From: Larkinella sp. C7
Lineage (GTDB): Bacteria > Bacteroidota > Bacteroidia > Cytophagales > Spirosomataceae
Assembly: GCF_006149005.1 (NCBI RefSeq)
Contig: NZ_VBSL01000006.1
Span: 372,001-436,000, forward strand
Reading direction: 5' to 3'
DNA: 64,000 nucleotides
Shown here piece after piece: positions 33,522 through 41,376 of the stretch; position 1 is the first letter of the stretch; each line of letters opens with the position of its first letter. The notes beneath the pieces were generated by a model. It had not been told where the DNA came from, made no database searches, and was given only the letters and a program-made list of their open reading frames with translations. A program made the translations under genes and the position numbers.

Positions 33522-33551
33522 GACTATTTTGTGTGCTCACACAAGATAGTC
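33522..33551. promoter_or_regulatory. Near-perfect 30-bp dyad, candidate operator
   Basis: Two 14-base arms (33522-33535 and 33538-33551, GACTATTTTGTGTG and its complement) match at 13 positions with a two-base centre. It sits in the spacer upstream of the reprolysin gene, 176 bases before its start, and after the lactonase operon's last stop. No T-run follows in either direction, so a DNA-binding site is more likely than a terminator. Confidence 0.5.
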
Positions 33552-33608
33552 GACAATATGAAGATCTTTATCTGCGATTTCTGCCCGAAAATCGACAACA
33601 CATTAACG

Positions 33609-33743
33609 CTATTTTGGGGTCGGAATGAAAAAACGCTTCTCCTGCAAACAACCTTGCAACTGCTCCTCCAGCTTTCTTACAGCCAGAGGAGCAGGGCTTT
33701 CATGGAGAGAATCAACAAAATGGCGGAGTTCAGATGCGGTCAT
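33609..33743 (-). CDS. Small protein (44 aa) translationally coupled to the lactonase gene
   Basis: The lactonase stop TGA overlaps an ATG in the ATGA arrangement (33740-33743), and the frame stays open for 44 codons to a TAG. The peptide (MTASELRHFVDSLHESP, ending KRFFIPTPK) is predicted helical: an amphipathic DSLHES segment and LAVRKLEEQLQGCLQEK. It shows no signal peptide. The overlap is the main support; base composition fits a coding frame. I do not recognise it, and it may simply be a chance frame. Confidence 0.35.
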   Translation of the reverse strand: MTASELRHFVDSLHESPAPLAVRKLEEQLQGCLQEKRFFIPTPK

Positions 33744-34864
33744 TTCACCGAAAACAGCTTCAGACAAACCGGGGCCGGGACTTTCACCTGCGTACCGGTC
33801 GGGGTTAGCTTCCCCGTTTTCGAATCCAGTTTATACACCACAATATTGTCCGTATCCTGGTTGGCGGCAAACACGTATTCGCCTTTCGGATCGACCAGAA
33901 AGTTGCGGGGCGTTTTGCCTTCAGTGGGCTGCTGGCCGACCAGCGTCACCTTGCCGTCGTTGGCAATCGACAGGATCGCCAGCGCATTGTAGCCGCGATT
34001 GGAGTGATACAGGAACTTGCCTTTCGGGTCCGTGTGGATGTCGGCGCTGGTGTTTTTGTCGGTAAAATCGTCCGGAAGCGTTTTCACATTGTCCTGAATC
34101 ATCGTCAGCGCACCGGTTTTGCTGTCAAGCGCGAAGGTCGCGACGCTGGAGGTCAGTTCTTCCACCAGATACAGGTATTTTCCATTCGGGTGGATCGTGA
34201 TGTGGCGCGGTCCTGAACCCGCCGAAACCGTCGCGTAGGGCGTTGCCGCCGGTTTTACTTTGCCGGTGGCCTTGTCAAATTCGTAAATGTAGACCTTGTC
34301 GGTGCCGAGGTCACAGACGTACACAAAGCGGTTGTTGGGCGATACCGTGGCCGAGTGAATGTGCGGTTTTTCCTGCCGCTGGGCGTTGGGGCCTTTGCCT
34401 TCGTAGCTTAGGGTGTCCGTCGCGGGGGCCAGGGTGCCGTCGTTCTGAATGGGCAGAACCGTGAACGTGCCACCGCCGTAGTTCGACACAAACGCAAGCT
34501 TGCCGGTTTGGTCGATAGCGATGTGGCAGGGACCGCGTCCGTGCGACGACTGCTGGTTCATCATCGTCAGCTTGCCGGTTTTGGGCTCGATGGTGTACGA
34601 ACTGACGCCCCCGGAATTGGGAGCTGCTTCGTTGACCGAATACAGGAATTTACCGGTTGGGTGAATGGCCAGAAACGAAGGACTTTTGGCGTTCGAAACC
34701 GTCTGGAGTTGTTTCAGTGAGCCGTTGGCCCGGTCAAATTCCAGGACATAAATGCCTTCGCTGCCCCGGGTCGAATACGTTCCGACGTAGAGGACTTCTT
34801 TGGGTGATTGCGCGTTGACCATCAGGCTAAAGAGCAGGGCGGTTACCGTGAATAATTTTTTCAT
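33740..34864 (-). CDS. Lactonase family protein (YbhE/6-phosphogluconolactonase-like beta-propeller)
   Basis: The 374-residue protein has a signal peptide (KKLFTVTALLFSLMVNAQ) and a seven-bladed propeller typical of the lactonase (Pfam Lactonase) family: VGTYSTRGSEGIYVLEFD, SPSFLAIHPTGKFLYSVNE, GRGPCHIAIDQTGKLAFVSNYGGGT, PHIHSATVSPNNRFVYVCDLGTDKV and EYVFAANQDTDNIVVYKL repeat the same blade. YbhE-type enzymes hydrolyse 6-phosphogluconolactone; a secreted version more likely acts on another lactone, so the exact substrate is open. It follows yceI after a terminator and ends overlapping the small coupled gene. Confidence 0.88.
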   Translation of the reverse strand: MKKLFTVTALLFSLMVNAQSPKEVLYVGTYSTRGSEGIYVLEFDRANGSLKQLQTVSNAKSPSFLAIHPTGKFLYSVNEAAPNSGGVSSYTIEPKTGKLTMMNQQSSHGRGPCHIAIDQTGKLAFVSNYGGGTFTVLPIQNDGTLAPATDTLSYEGKGPNAQRQEKPHIHSATVSPNNRFVYVCDLGTDKVYIYEFDKATGKVKPAATPYATVSAGSGPRHITIHPNGKYLYLVEELTSSVATFALDSKTGALTMIQDNVKTLPDDFTDKNTSADIHTDPKGKFLYHSNRGYNALAILSIANDGKVTLVGQQPTEGKTPRNFLVDPKGEYVFAANQDTDNIVVYKLDSKTGKLTPTGTQVKVPAPVCLKLFSVK

Positions 34865-34896
34865 TCGTCAAGGGGAATAATCAGATCGCAAAGCTA

Positions 34897-34930
34897 ACAA
34901 AAAGGACAAGCCGTTGACGGGCCTGTCCTT
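34897..34930 (-). terminator. Intrinsic terminator of yceI-like gene
   Basis: On the minus strand an eleven-base stem (34902-34912 with 34920-34930, one mismatch) and seven-base loop are followed by TTTTTGTTAGC. It starts 31 bases after the YceI-like stop and ends before the lactonase start, so the two genes are probably separate transcripts. Confidence 0.75.
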
Positions 34931-34960
34931 CTTCTTTCTTTTCAGCATGCGTCACCAGGC

Positions 34961-35530
34961 TTATTGCTTGCCAAATTCAGCATTAGCGCGAATGGTGATT
35001 TCATCGCTCACCACCGCCACCGGCGTACCGGTTCCGATGCCGAAATCCGAGCGTTTCAGTTCACCGGCAATCTTGAAGCCGGCAATTTCCTTTTTGTTCA
35101 TCGGATGCGGAATGGGGCCATTGAGCGTAACGTCCAGCGTAACGGGTTTGGTCACGCCGTGCATCGTCAGATCACCGGTCACTTTGTATTTCTTTCCTTC
35201 TACTTTCTTGAATGAGTTGCTTTTAAAGGTCAGGGTAGGGTACTTGGCCGCATCGAAGTATTTATCACTTTTCAAATCGGCGTCACGACGGTCGTTGCCG
35301 GTATCGATGCTGTTTACGTCGGCCGTCAGTTCAACGACAGCATCCGTAAAGTCGGGTTTCGAGGAGGTGATTTTGGCGTCGAACGTCTTAAAATTCCCAT
35401 CGACATCCGAAACCAGGAGGTGAGTAACCGTAAAACCAACTTTGGCGTGTGCTTTGTCCACGGTCCAGGTTTGCGCAAAAGTGGCTACGGAAGCGAATAG
35501 AAAGGCGGTAAATAGGGTAACTTTTTTCAT
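34961..35530 (-). CDS. YceI family periplasmic protein
   Basis: A 189-residue protein with a signal peptide (KKVTLFTAFLFASVATFAQ) and the YceI lipocalin-like barrel. Clear motifs are WTVDKAHAKVGFTVTHLLVSDVDGNFKTFDAKI at residues 22-54, DRRDADLKSDKYFDAAKYPTLTFKS (about 80-104) and DLTMHGVTKPVTLDVTLN. YceI proteins bind long-chain polyisoprenoid or amide lipids in the periplasm and are often induced by stress; the bound ligand here is unknown. It is monocistronic, with the terminator above and the CLC gene 130 bases upstream on the same strand. Confidence 0.95.
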   Translation of the reverse strand: MKKVTLFTAFLFASVATFAQTWTVDKAHAKVGFTVTHLLVSDVDGNFKTFDAKITSSKPDFTDAVVELTADVNSIDTGNDRRDADLKSDKYFDAAKYPTLTFKSNSFKKVEGKKYKVTGDLTMHGVTKPVTLDVTLNGPIPHPMNKKEIAGFKIAGELKRSDFGIGTGTPVAVVSDEITIRANAEFGKQ

Positions 35531-35659
35531 AAAATTTCAGGATTTGATTGAAAATGGATTGCTTTTCGAGCAACTAGTATACGCAAAAATTCTTGTATAG
35601 ACATATAATAAATCACTTTTTCCATAATTTACAGTACCAATCAAGGGCGAAAAGCGGAG

Positions 35660-36988
35660 TCAGGGTTTGTCGGGAAAGCGGTTTTTGGGGTTGCCCCGGA
35701 GCGCGGCCAGGTTCCGGCCTTCATGACGGCCATACACCAGGTGTTTGGATTGCCCTACCATCTGGGAACCGTAGATGCCCCGGTGGCCGGAGACGAAATA
35801 GGCCATCACGCAGGCCAGGGCTACATAAACGCCACAGTCGGCCCCGAACAGTTCAATCGCCATCAGGGTGCAGGCCAGGGGCGTGTTGGCCGCTCCGGCA
35901 AAAACCGCCACGAATCCCATCCCGGCCAGCAAGCCGGTGGGCAGTGGAATGACGTACGAAAGCGCATTACCTAGGGTCGCGCCAATGAAAAACAAGGGCG
36001 TTACCTCCCCGCCCTTGAAAGCCGCTCCCAGCGTGAGGGCCGTCAACAGGATTTTGAGGGTGAAATCGTAGGGTGGAAGCGGAACCAAAAAGGCGTCCAG
36101 AATAGTCGGGATGCCAAGCCCGATGTATTTTGTCGTGCCGAGGGCCAACACAGCCAGCGCGACCATCGCCCCACCAATCAGGGGCCGCAGCGGGGGATAG
36201 GCAACCTTGCTTTTGAAAAAACCGCTGATGGCGTGCGTCAGGCCACTGAAAACCACCGAACAGGCCCCAAAAACCGCCCCGGCAACCATCGCCCAGAGAA
36301 CAGCCCCGGCCGACAGTTCCGGCACCAGCGGAATGTGGTAGTGGGTGTGTCCGACCTGCCAGGCCCGGGTGGTGAGATCGGCAAAAACGGAAGCGGCAAA
36401 AGCGGGAAACAGGGCATCGTACTTCAGTCGGCCGAGGAGAAACACTTCCAGCCCGAACACCGCCCCGGCCAGCGGGGTGCCAAAAACCGAACCGAAACCG
36501 GCCGCAATGCCAGCCACGAGTAGCAGTCGCCGGTCGCGCGGACGCAGCCGCAGCAGGCGGGTGAACTGGTCGGCCAGGGAGCCACCGATCTGCAAAGCCG
36601 TTCCTTCGCGCCCCGCCGAACCGCCGAACAGATGGGTGGCGAGGGTGCCAATCAGCACGAAAGGCGCCATCTTCAGCGGAATGATTCGGGCCGGTCGGTG
36701 GATCGTTTCGAGAAGCAGGTTATTCCCGGCTTCGACATCCTTCCCCCAATAGTGATACAGACAACCGATCAGAAAACCGCCGAGGGGCAGAAGTGCAATG
36801 ATCCAGCGGTGGTTTTCCCGCCAGTGCGTGACCCAATCGAGCGATACCAGAAACAGGGCCGATGCGGAACCGACGCAGAGGCCGACCAGGGCCGAGAGCA
36901 ACAGCCATTTGACCAGAAAAAAAAGAATCGGTTGCTGCCAGAAAAGCGGGGTAAGCGGGCGAAAAAGACGAAAACGAGACGATGCCAT
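35660..36988 (-). CDS. CLC-type anion antiporter, probably fluoride/proton (CLC-F) type
   Basis: This 442-residue membrane protein is a CLC family member with about ten helices. It has GREGT (residues about 126-130) instead of the GREGP of chloride CLCs, and EAGNNLLL at about 91-98 where chloride CLCs have the GSGIP anion-binding motif. FGTPLAGAVFGLEVF is the FxPxxGxxFxxE helix. Replacement of GSGIP and of the proline in GREGP is the pattern I expect of the fluoride/proton antiporter branch. A fluoride-riboswitch-like leader and promoter precede it, which is strong contextual support. It would export fluoride at the inner membrane. I leave the symbol empty because the branch is inferred. Confidence 0.9.
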   Translation of the reverse strand: MASSRFRLFRPLTPLFWQQPILFFLVKWLLLSALVGLCVGSASALFLVSLDWVTHWRENHRWIIALLPLGGFLIGCLYHYWGKDVEAGNNLLLETIHRPARIIPLKMAPFVLIGTLATHLFGGSAGREGTALQIGGSLADQFTRLLRLRPRDRRLLLVAGIAAGFGSVFGTPLAGAVFGLEVFLLGRLKYDALFPAFAASVFADLTTRAWQVGHTHYHIPLVPELSAGAVLWAMVAGAVFGACSVVFSGLTHAISGFFKSKVAYPPLRPLIGGAMVALAVLALGTTKYIGLGIPTILDAFLVPLPPYDFTLKILLTALTLGAAFKGGEVTPLFFIGATLGNALSYVIPLPTGLLAGMGFVAVFAGAANTPLACTLMAIELFGADCGVYVALACVMAYFVSGHRGIYGSQMVGQSKHLVYGRHEGRNLAALRGNPKNRFPDKP

Positions 36989-37025
36989 ATCAAAATACCT
37001 ATCAGGGATACAAAAAGCTTTTGAA

Positions 37026-37086
37026 CCTAATAGGCGCCATCATCCCCGGGTGGGGCGGTTTCAGCAGGAAGACACCATTTCCTGTA
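37026..37086 (-). promoter_or_regulatory. Fluoride riboswitch (crcB-motif aptamer)
   Basis: Reading the minus strand from 37086: stem CAGGAA/TTCCTG (37079-37084 with 37065-37070) encloses ATGGTGTC; then AAACCGC, a short CCCC/GGGG stem, then ATGATGGCGCCTA. This order (GG-ATGG-GTNTNCC, AAACCGC, GATGGCNCCTA) is the conserved core of the fluoride aptamer. GGTGTC (37071-37076) can pair with GGCGCC (37033-37038) as the pseudoknot. A nine-base hairpin CCTATTAGG (37026-37034) with CCTGATAGG (36998-37006) overlaps the aptamer 3' strand and could be the switching structure before the start codon at 36988. I matched it from memory of the motif, not by covariance search. Confidence 0.75.
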
Positions 37087-37094
37087 CGATAAGG

Positions 37095-37125
37095 CAATAA
37101 TACGCGGTTTTTTGAAAAACCCCAA
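37095..37125 (-). promoter_or_regulatory. Promoter for the fluoride-riboswitch/CLC transcript
   Basis: On the minus strand, TTG (37123-37125) is followed by 20 bases and then TATTATTG (37095-37102), close to the TAnnTTTG -7 consensus with one change. The start of transcription would be about seven bases further, placing the aptamer at the 5' end of the transcript. This spacing agrees with the aptamer call above. Confidence 0.6.
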
Positions 37126-37229
37126 GCCCAGTCTGTCGCTGTTGGTTATGTGAGAGAAAAAAGTAACTTTTGTTCTCCGGTCGGACCCAAACCGACGTCC
37201 TTTCATCAACCTAAACAAAGTAGTTTTTC

Positions 37230-39293
37230 ATGCAATTCAGGATTAGTGTGTTGTTTTTGCTGCTCAACGGAGCTTCCTACGCCCAAAAACAACCTTTTAC
37301 GGCGGCTCAGCTATTCAAAAACGAAAAAACAAATACCCTGCAAACGCTGCCTGCCATCAAAGGCTGGGCCGACGATGCACATTATCTGTTGACGAAGGGC
37401 GAGAAGACCTATGCCGTCGATGTCAAAACCGGGCAGGAAAGCGAACACAAGGAAACCGGTGGCTGGGTGATGTATCCGCCTTTATCGGCTTCGCCGGATG
37501 AAAAGGGTCAGAACCTGACGGGTTCGCCCAATGGAAAGTGGCTGGCCTATACCCGGGACAGCAAAAATCTTTACCTGACGGATTCGAAGACCGGGCAGGA
37601 AAAGCAACTGACGACCGACGGTTCGGAGACGGTTTACAATGGCTACGCAGCCTGGCTGTATTGGGAGGAAGTGCTGGGCCGAGCCACGCAGCACAAGGCC
37701 TTCTGGTGGTCGCCGGATAGTAAATACCTGGCATTCATGCGGTTTGATGAAGGAAAGGTGCCGGTTTTTCCGATTGCCGGTGCTACCGGCCAGCACGGTT
37801 ATCTGGAAAGCCAGCGCTACCCGAAACCGGGCGATTCGAACCCGCTGGTGAAAATGGGTGTGGTGGATGTCGCCACCGGAAAAACCGTCTGGGCGGATTA
37901 CGACGCCAACGCCGATCACTATTTCGGCACGCCGTTCTGGACACCCGACTCGAAAGCCCTCTGGATGCAGTGGAAAAACCGGGGTCAGGACAACCTGAAA
38001 CTGGTTGCCATTGATCCGGCCACGGGCAGCAAAACCGAACTGGTGAGTGAGACTCAGAAAACCTGGGTAGACTGGCTGACGACGGTTCATTTTTTGAGCG
38101 ACGGTAAACAGTTTATCCGGATGAGCGACGCGTCGGGCTGGATGCACCTCTACCTGCACACGATGGATGGCAAGCTGAAAAATCCGGTGACCAGCGGAGA
38201 TTACACGGTGACGGGTGTTTCGCTCGTCGATGCCAAAAACGGTCTGGTGTATTTCACCGCCCGCAAGGAAAATTCGGCCCGGACGGACCTCTACAAAGTG
38301 AAACTCGACGGCAAGGGATTGCAGCGGCTGACGTTCGGGGAATTTAGCCACCAGGTACAGGTGTCGCCCGGCGGTAGTCATTTCATTACCACCTATTCCA
38401 ACCTCCAAACCCCGCCGAAAATGGCGCTGCTCGATAAAAATGGCAAGCTGATTCGGGAACTGGGCGATGCAAGAGGTGCTGATTTTGACAAGTTTACCGT
38501 CGCCAAAACGGAACTGGTGCGCGTGCCGACGACGGACGGTTTTCAGCTCCCGATGACGATCAAATACCCCACGAACTTCGACCCGAACAAACGTTACCCG
38601 GTTTTGATCAGCATCTACGGCGGCCCCAATGCCGGGTCGGTCTATGACCGCTGGAGCTACACCCCGGCTGCGCAATGGTATGCCCAGGACGGCTTGTTGC
38701 AGGTCGCCATCGACCACCGGGCTTCGGGGCATTTTGGCAAAACCGGGCAGAATTTCATGCACCGCAACCTGGGGAAATGGGAACTGGATGATTACAGCAC
38801 GGCGGTGAAGTGGTTGATCGACAAAGGGTTGGTCGATTCTAAAAAAGTCGCGATTACGGGTGGGAGCTACGGCGGTTATGTGACGGCGCTGGCCCTGACG
38901 CGGGGTGCCGACGTTTTTACGCATGGGATTGCCAACTTCGGCGTCATGGACTGGCAATTGTACGACACCGAATACACGGAACGGTTCATGGACACCCCCG
39001 CCGAAAACCCCGAAGGCTACAAAGTAAGCTCTGTGTTGCAGTATGCCGACCGGCTGAAAGGAACGCTGCGGATTGTCCACGGCACGATGGACGACAACGT
39101 GCACATGCAGAACTCCGTCCAGTTGGTCGACAAACTGGAAACGCTCAACAAGCATTTTGAATTCATGATTTATCCCGGTGCGCGGCACGGTTTTGGTACA
39201 ACCGGCAAGGCCAAACACGCCCAGGCCGAGACCGCGCGGTTCATTTACCGGTATTTGCTGGAAAAACCGTTTCCGGCGGAGGTGTGGGAGTGA
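37230..39293 (+). CDS. S9 family peptidase (dipeptidyl peptidase IV-like)
   Basis: The 687-residue protein has a short signal peptide (QFRISVLFLLLNGASYAQ), a beta-propeller with GYAAWLYWEEVLGRATQHKAFWWSPDSK (about 133-160, the DPP-IV EE region that binds the substrate amino terminus), and a C-terminal alpha/beta-hydrolase. The nucleophile is in GGSYGGY (about 545), the Asp in HGTMDDNVHMQNS and the His in GARHGFG. It should release dipeptides, preferably with Pro or Ala second, from peptides in the periplasm. It is alone on the plus strand, divergent from the CLC gene; a candidate -7 region TAACTTTTG lies at 37164-37172. Confidence 0.94.
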   Translation: MQFRISVLFLLLNGASYAQKQPFTAAQLFKNEKTNTLQTLPAIKGWADDAHYLLTKGEKTYAVDVKTGQESEHKETGGWVMYPPLSASPDEKGQNLTGSPNGKWLAYTRDSKNLYLTDSKTGQEKQLTTDGSETVYNGYAAWLYWEEVLGRATQHKAFWWSPDSKYLAFMRFDEGKVPVFPIAGATGQHGYLESQRYPKPGDSNPLVKMGVVDVATGKTVWADYDANADHYFGTPFWTPDSKALWMQWKNRGQDNLKLVAIDPATGSKTELVSETQKTWVDWLTTVHFLSDGKQFIRMSDASGWMHLYLHTMDGKLKNPVTSGDYTVTGVSLVDAKNGLVYFTARKENSARTDLYKVKLDGKGLQRLTFGEFSHQVQVSPGGSHFITTYSNLQTPPKMALLDKNGKLIRELGDARGADFDKFTVAKTELVRVPTTDGFQLPMTIKYPTNFDPNKRYPVLISIYGGPNAGSVYDRWSYTPAAQWYAQDGLLQVAIDHRASGHFGKTGQNFMHRNLGKWELDDYSTAVKWLIDKGLVDSKKVAITGGSYGGYVTALALTRGADVFTHGIANFGVMDWQLYDTEYTERFMDTPAENPEGYKVSSVLQYADRLKGTLRIVHGTMDDNVHMQNSVQLVDKLETLNKHFEFMIYPGARHGFGTTGKAKHAQAETARFIYRYLLEKPFPAEVWE

Positions 39294-39383
39294 AACTCAA
39301 TGGGAATACCGGGAAATAGCAAACCGGGATAAGTCGAATGGCAAGTATATTTTGGCAGGATTTTCTTTAGAAAAAGGGATAAA

Positions 39384-40445
39384 TTGACGGATACCAGCGC
39401 ACTGGTTTTGGTATCGGAAGCAATGTTCCCCGAAGCCTCAAGTCCTTATTTACGTTGCAATATGTTTTTAGAAAAAATCAAATCCGGCGAATCAGGTGTG
39501 CTGCTGTATGGCATTACACCCCCCAAAGTCGGTACCGCTCCTGATCGAATTGCTGAAATTGCCCAAAAAACAATCGACCGACTCGCTATTCTGGATATTG
39601 ATGCCCTTGTGGTTTATGATGTACAGGACGAGTCGGCGCGGACAAATGAAGAAAGGCCCTTTCCCTTTATCAATGCGCTGGATCCGCTGATTTTTGCCTC
39701 CAAGTATCTGAGCATTTTATGCATCCCCAAAATCGTCTATCGGCCCGCCGGCAAATTTTCTGCCGATGAGTTGTCTGACTGGCTGGAAGAGCTGCACAGA
39801 CAGCAGTTCTATCCTGTTTTTGTCGGTATTCCGGCCCCGGACTTTCCGGTAAAAACGAGCCTGCCGGAAGCCTACCAACTCTGGAGCAAACACCGGGACA
39901 CGTCCGTTATGGGCGCAGTTACCATCCCTGAAAGGCATCATGTGCTGAAAGATGAAGAAGTCAGGGTGCTGGATAAAATGAACCACGGGGTTTCGTACTT
40001 TATTTCACAATGTGTCTTCAATCTGGCATATGCCCGGCAGGTGATCGAAGATCTGGCCATCGGTTGTAAACGGCAAGGGATCACCCCACCGACGCTCATT
40101 TTCACGATTAGCGCCTGCGGATCGGCCAAAACCCTGCATTTTATGGAGTGGTTGGGTATCCACATACCGGACGAGGTGAAAGCAGAACTGAAAGCATCGG
40201 ACGATATGCTGGAAAAATCGGTACGAATTTGCCTCGACATTGCCTCGGCACTGACCACCATCTGTTTGGAACACGCCGTCCCGTTTGGTTTCAATATCGA
40301 AAGTGTTGCCATTCGCAAAGCAGAGATCGACGCTTCGATCGATCTGGTGAATCAAATAAGTCAGATGCTGAAGGAGAAAGGGGTCAGAAAGTCATCGGAA
40401 GGAAAAGAGTTCGAGGTTACTACGCTTAGTCAGTCCGATCTCTAA
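39384..40445 (+). CDS. MetF-like (methylenetetrahydrofolate reductase superfamily) TIM-barrel protein
   Basis: A 353-residue protein whose GVLLYGITPPK, DALVVYDVQDESAR and GVSYFISQCVFNLAYARQVIEDL motifs match the MTHFR/MetF TIM barrel, in which the Y-I-Q-x-V-F-N segment is typical of the FAD enzyme. It lacks the N-terminal FFPP region of canonical MetF, so it belongs to a divergent branch. The TTG at 39384, preceded by AAAAAGGGATAAA, gives the longest frame; ATG codons at 39423 and 39462 are alternatives, and the family-like sequence only begins near 39462. The function may be a folate or other reductase and is not fixed. It stands 90 bases after the S9 peptidase stop, same strand. Confidence 0.75.
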   Translation: MTDTSALVLVSEAMFPEASSPYLRCNMFLEKIKSGESGVLLYGITPPKVGTAPDRIAEIAQKTIDRLAILDIDALVVYDVQDESARTNEERPFPFINALDPLIFASKYLSILCIPKIVYRPAGKFSADELSDWLEELHRQQFYPVFVGIPAPDFPVKTSLPEAYQLWSKHRDTSVMGAVTIPERHHVLKDEEVRVLDKMNHGVSYFISQCVFNLAYARQVIEDLAIGCKRQGITPPTLIFTISACGSAKTLHFMEWLGIHIPDEVKAELKASDDMLEKSVRICLDIASALTTICLEHAVPFGFNIESVAIRKAEIDASIDLVNQISQMLKEKGVRKSSEGKEFEVTTLSQSDL

Positions 40446-40512
40446 TCCGGTCAGAAGTTTGCTGTTTTTGACCAAAAATAGTAGCTTGTTTTGATCCTGT
40501 AGAACACAAAAA

Positions 40513-40537
40513 AGCCCGGGAGACGATCTCCCGGGCT
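40513..40537 (-). terminator. Orphan terminator-like hairpin facing the minus strand
   Basis: A perfect eleven-base stem (AGCCCGGGAGA, 40513-40523 with 40527-40537) with three-base loop is followed on the minus strand by TTTTTTTGTG. No minus-strand gene ends here: both flanking genes run in plus direction. It may instead cap the MetF-like transcript without a T-run, or be a relic of sequence lost when the AT-rich block inserted. Confidence 0.6.
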
Positions 40538-40587
40538 CACCGCCTAACGCTAAATCGTTTGATTCATACAGGAAATAACACTCGGAG

Positions 40588-40887
40588 ATGGATATAACTA
40601 TTGGGAAAGATGAACTGAATTTGATAATTAGTAAGCTTGTTTCAGCATTTTTAGATCAAAATTTCCCAGATCAGGAAATCGCTATTACTGAAGACTATTT
40701 CTGGCATATTGAGAAAAATAGTCTCTATAACGTATACTCTGATATCAATTCGGAGGATCTAAATCTTGGCTCCTTGCAGGATACAGTCCTGGAATTGAAG
40801 AAACTGACTCCTGATGATTACAACCCTGTATCCACCGTTGATATTCGGCGAATTTCATTTATTATAAGATACTTGTCTGGTATATAG
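40588..40887 (+). CDS. Small unrecognised protein (99 aa) in AT-rich block
   Basis: I do not recognise this protein. It is acidic, without signal peptide or membrane segments: MDITIGKDELNLIISKLVSAF, then EDYFWHIEKNSLYNVYSD and TVLELKKLTPDDYNPVST. Composition is AT-rich, unlike the GC-rich metabolic genes upstream. It is the first of three small, closely spaced plus-strand genes, 26 bases before the next. The shape (small, acidic, cytosolic, single-domain, in an AT-rich patch) resembles immunity proteins that counter secreted toxins, but that is an inference. Confidence 0.6.
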   Translation: MDITIGKDELNLIISKLVSAFLDQNFPDQEIAITEDYFWHIEKNSLYNVYSDINSEDLNLGSLQDTVLELKKLTPDDYNPVSTVDIRRISFIIRYLSGI

Positions 40888-40913
40888 ATACCCAGCACGC
40901 TACTATCAGAGAT

Positions 40914-41303
40914 ATGATCGTATCAAAGTACATTTTAGATGTTTTAAAATTGCTATTAGATGGTGATGAAAATGGAAAAGCGGCTAAACTACAAATCCCC
41001 TTCTTAAGTGATGCGGAGTATGAGTATACAAACGGTGGCGGTGTTTTTGTTAGCTTCTTACATTTAGAAGAGATTTTTGAGCACAAACTTACTAAAGACG
41101 ACCTGGTTCTCAACGGTGTAACTATAGTTTCACCAGAGCTTAAAATTGGTGCTGATGCTACAGTTTTTCTAAGAGATGGTATAGTCGATAGATTAGAAAT
41201 TTGGTCATTCGATGGTAATTATCCTGACCATGATCTGATAAACTATACACTGAAACAAGTTTGGCATGATTCTTCAGGTAGTGTAATAGAAGCGAGTGAA
41301 TAA
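40914..41303 (+). CDS. Small unrecognised protein (129 aa), immunity-like
   Basis: I cannot name the family. The 129 residues are acidic and predicted mainly beta: LPFLSDAEYEYTNGGGVFVSFLHL (a strand with an aromatic Tyr-Thr-Asn-Gly-Gly turn, as seen in some immunity proteins), then KDDLVLNGVTIVSPELKIGADATVFLRDGIVDRLEIWSFDG. There is no signal peptide. It sits 26 bases after its plus-strand neighbour and 73 bases before the next, which suggests one operon. Resemblance to toxin-immunity proteins is inference from shape and context. Confidence 0.6.
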   Translation: MIVSKYILDVLKLLLDGDENGKAAKLQIPFLSDAEYEYTNGGGVFVSFLHLEEIFEHKLTKDDLVLNGVTIVSPELKIGADATVFLRDGIVDRLEIWSFDGNYPDHDLINYTLKQVWHDSSGSVIEASE

Positions 41304-41376
41304 ATGATATTTTGCATTAATTTTCAATATGGGAATAATAGTCAGCACTAACGCTTCTGGAAATTCCTAAACTATT

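Noticed and set aside
37482-39218. Long open frame (578 codons) antisense to the S9 peptidase
   Set aside because: It is the mirror of a GC-rich gene with clear catalytic motifs; the antisense peptide is rich in His/Arg/Val and shows no family motif.
40914-41303. SMI1/KNR4-type immunity protein
   Set aside because: The sequence lacks the family's characteristic motifs; only general immunity-like features remain, so it is left unnamed.
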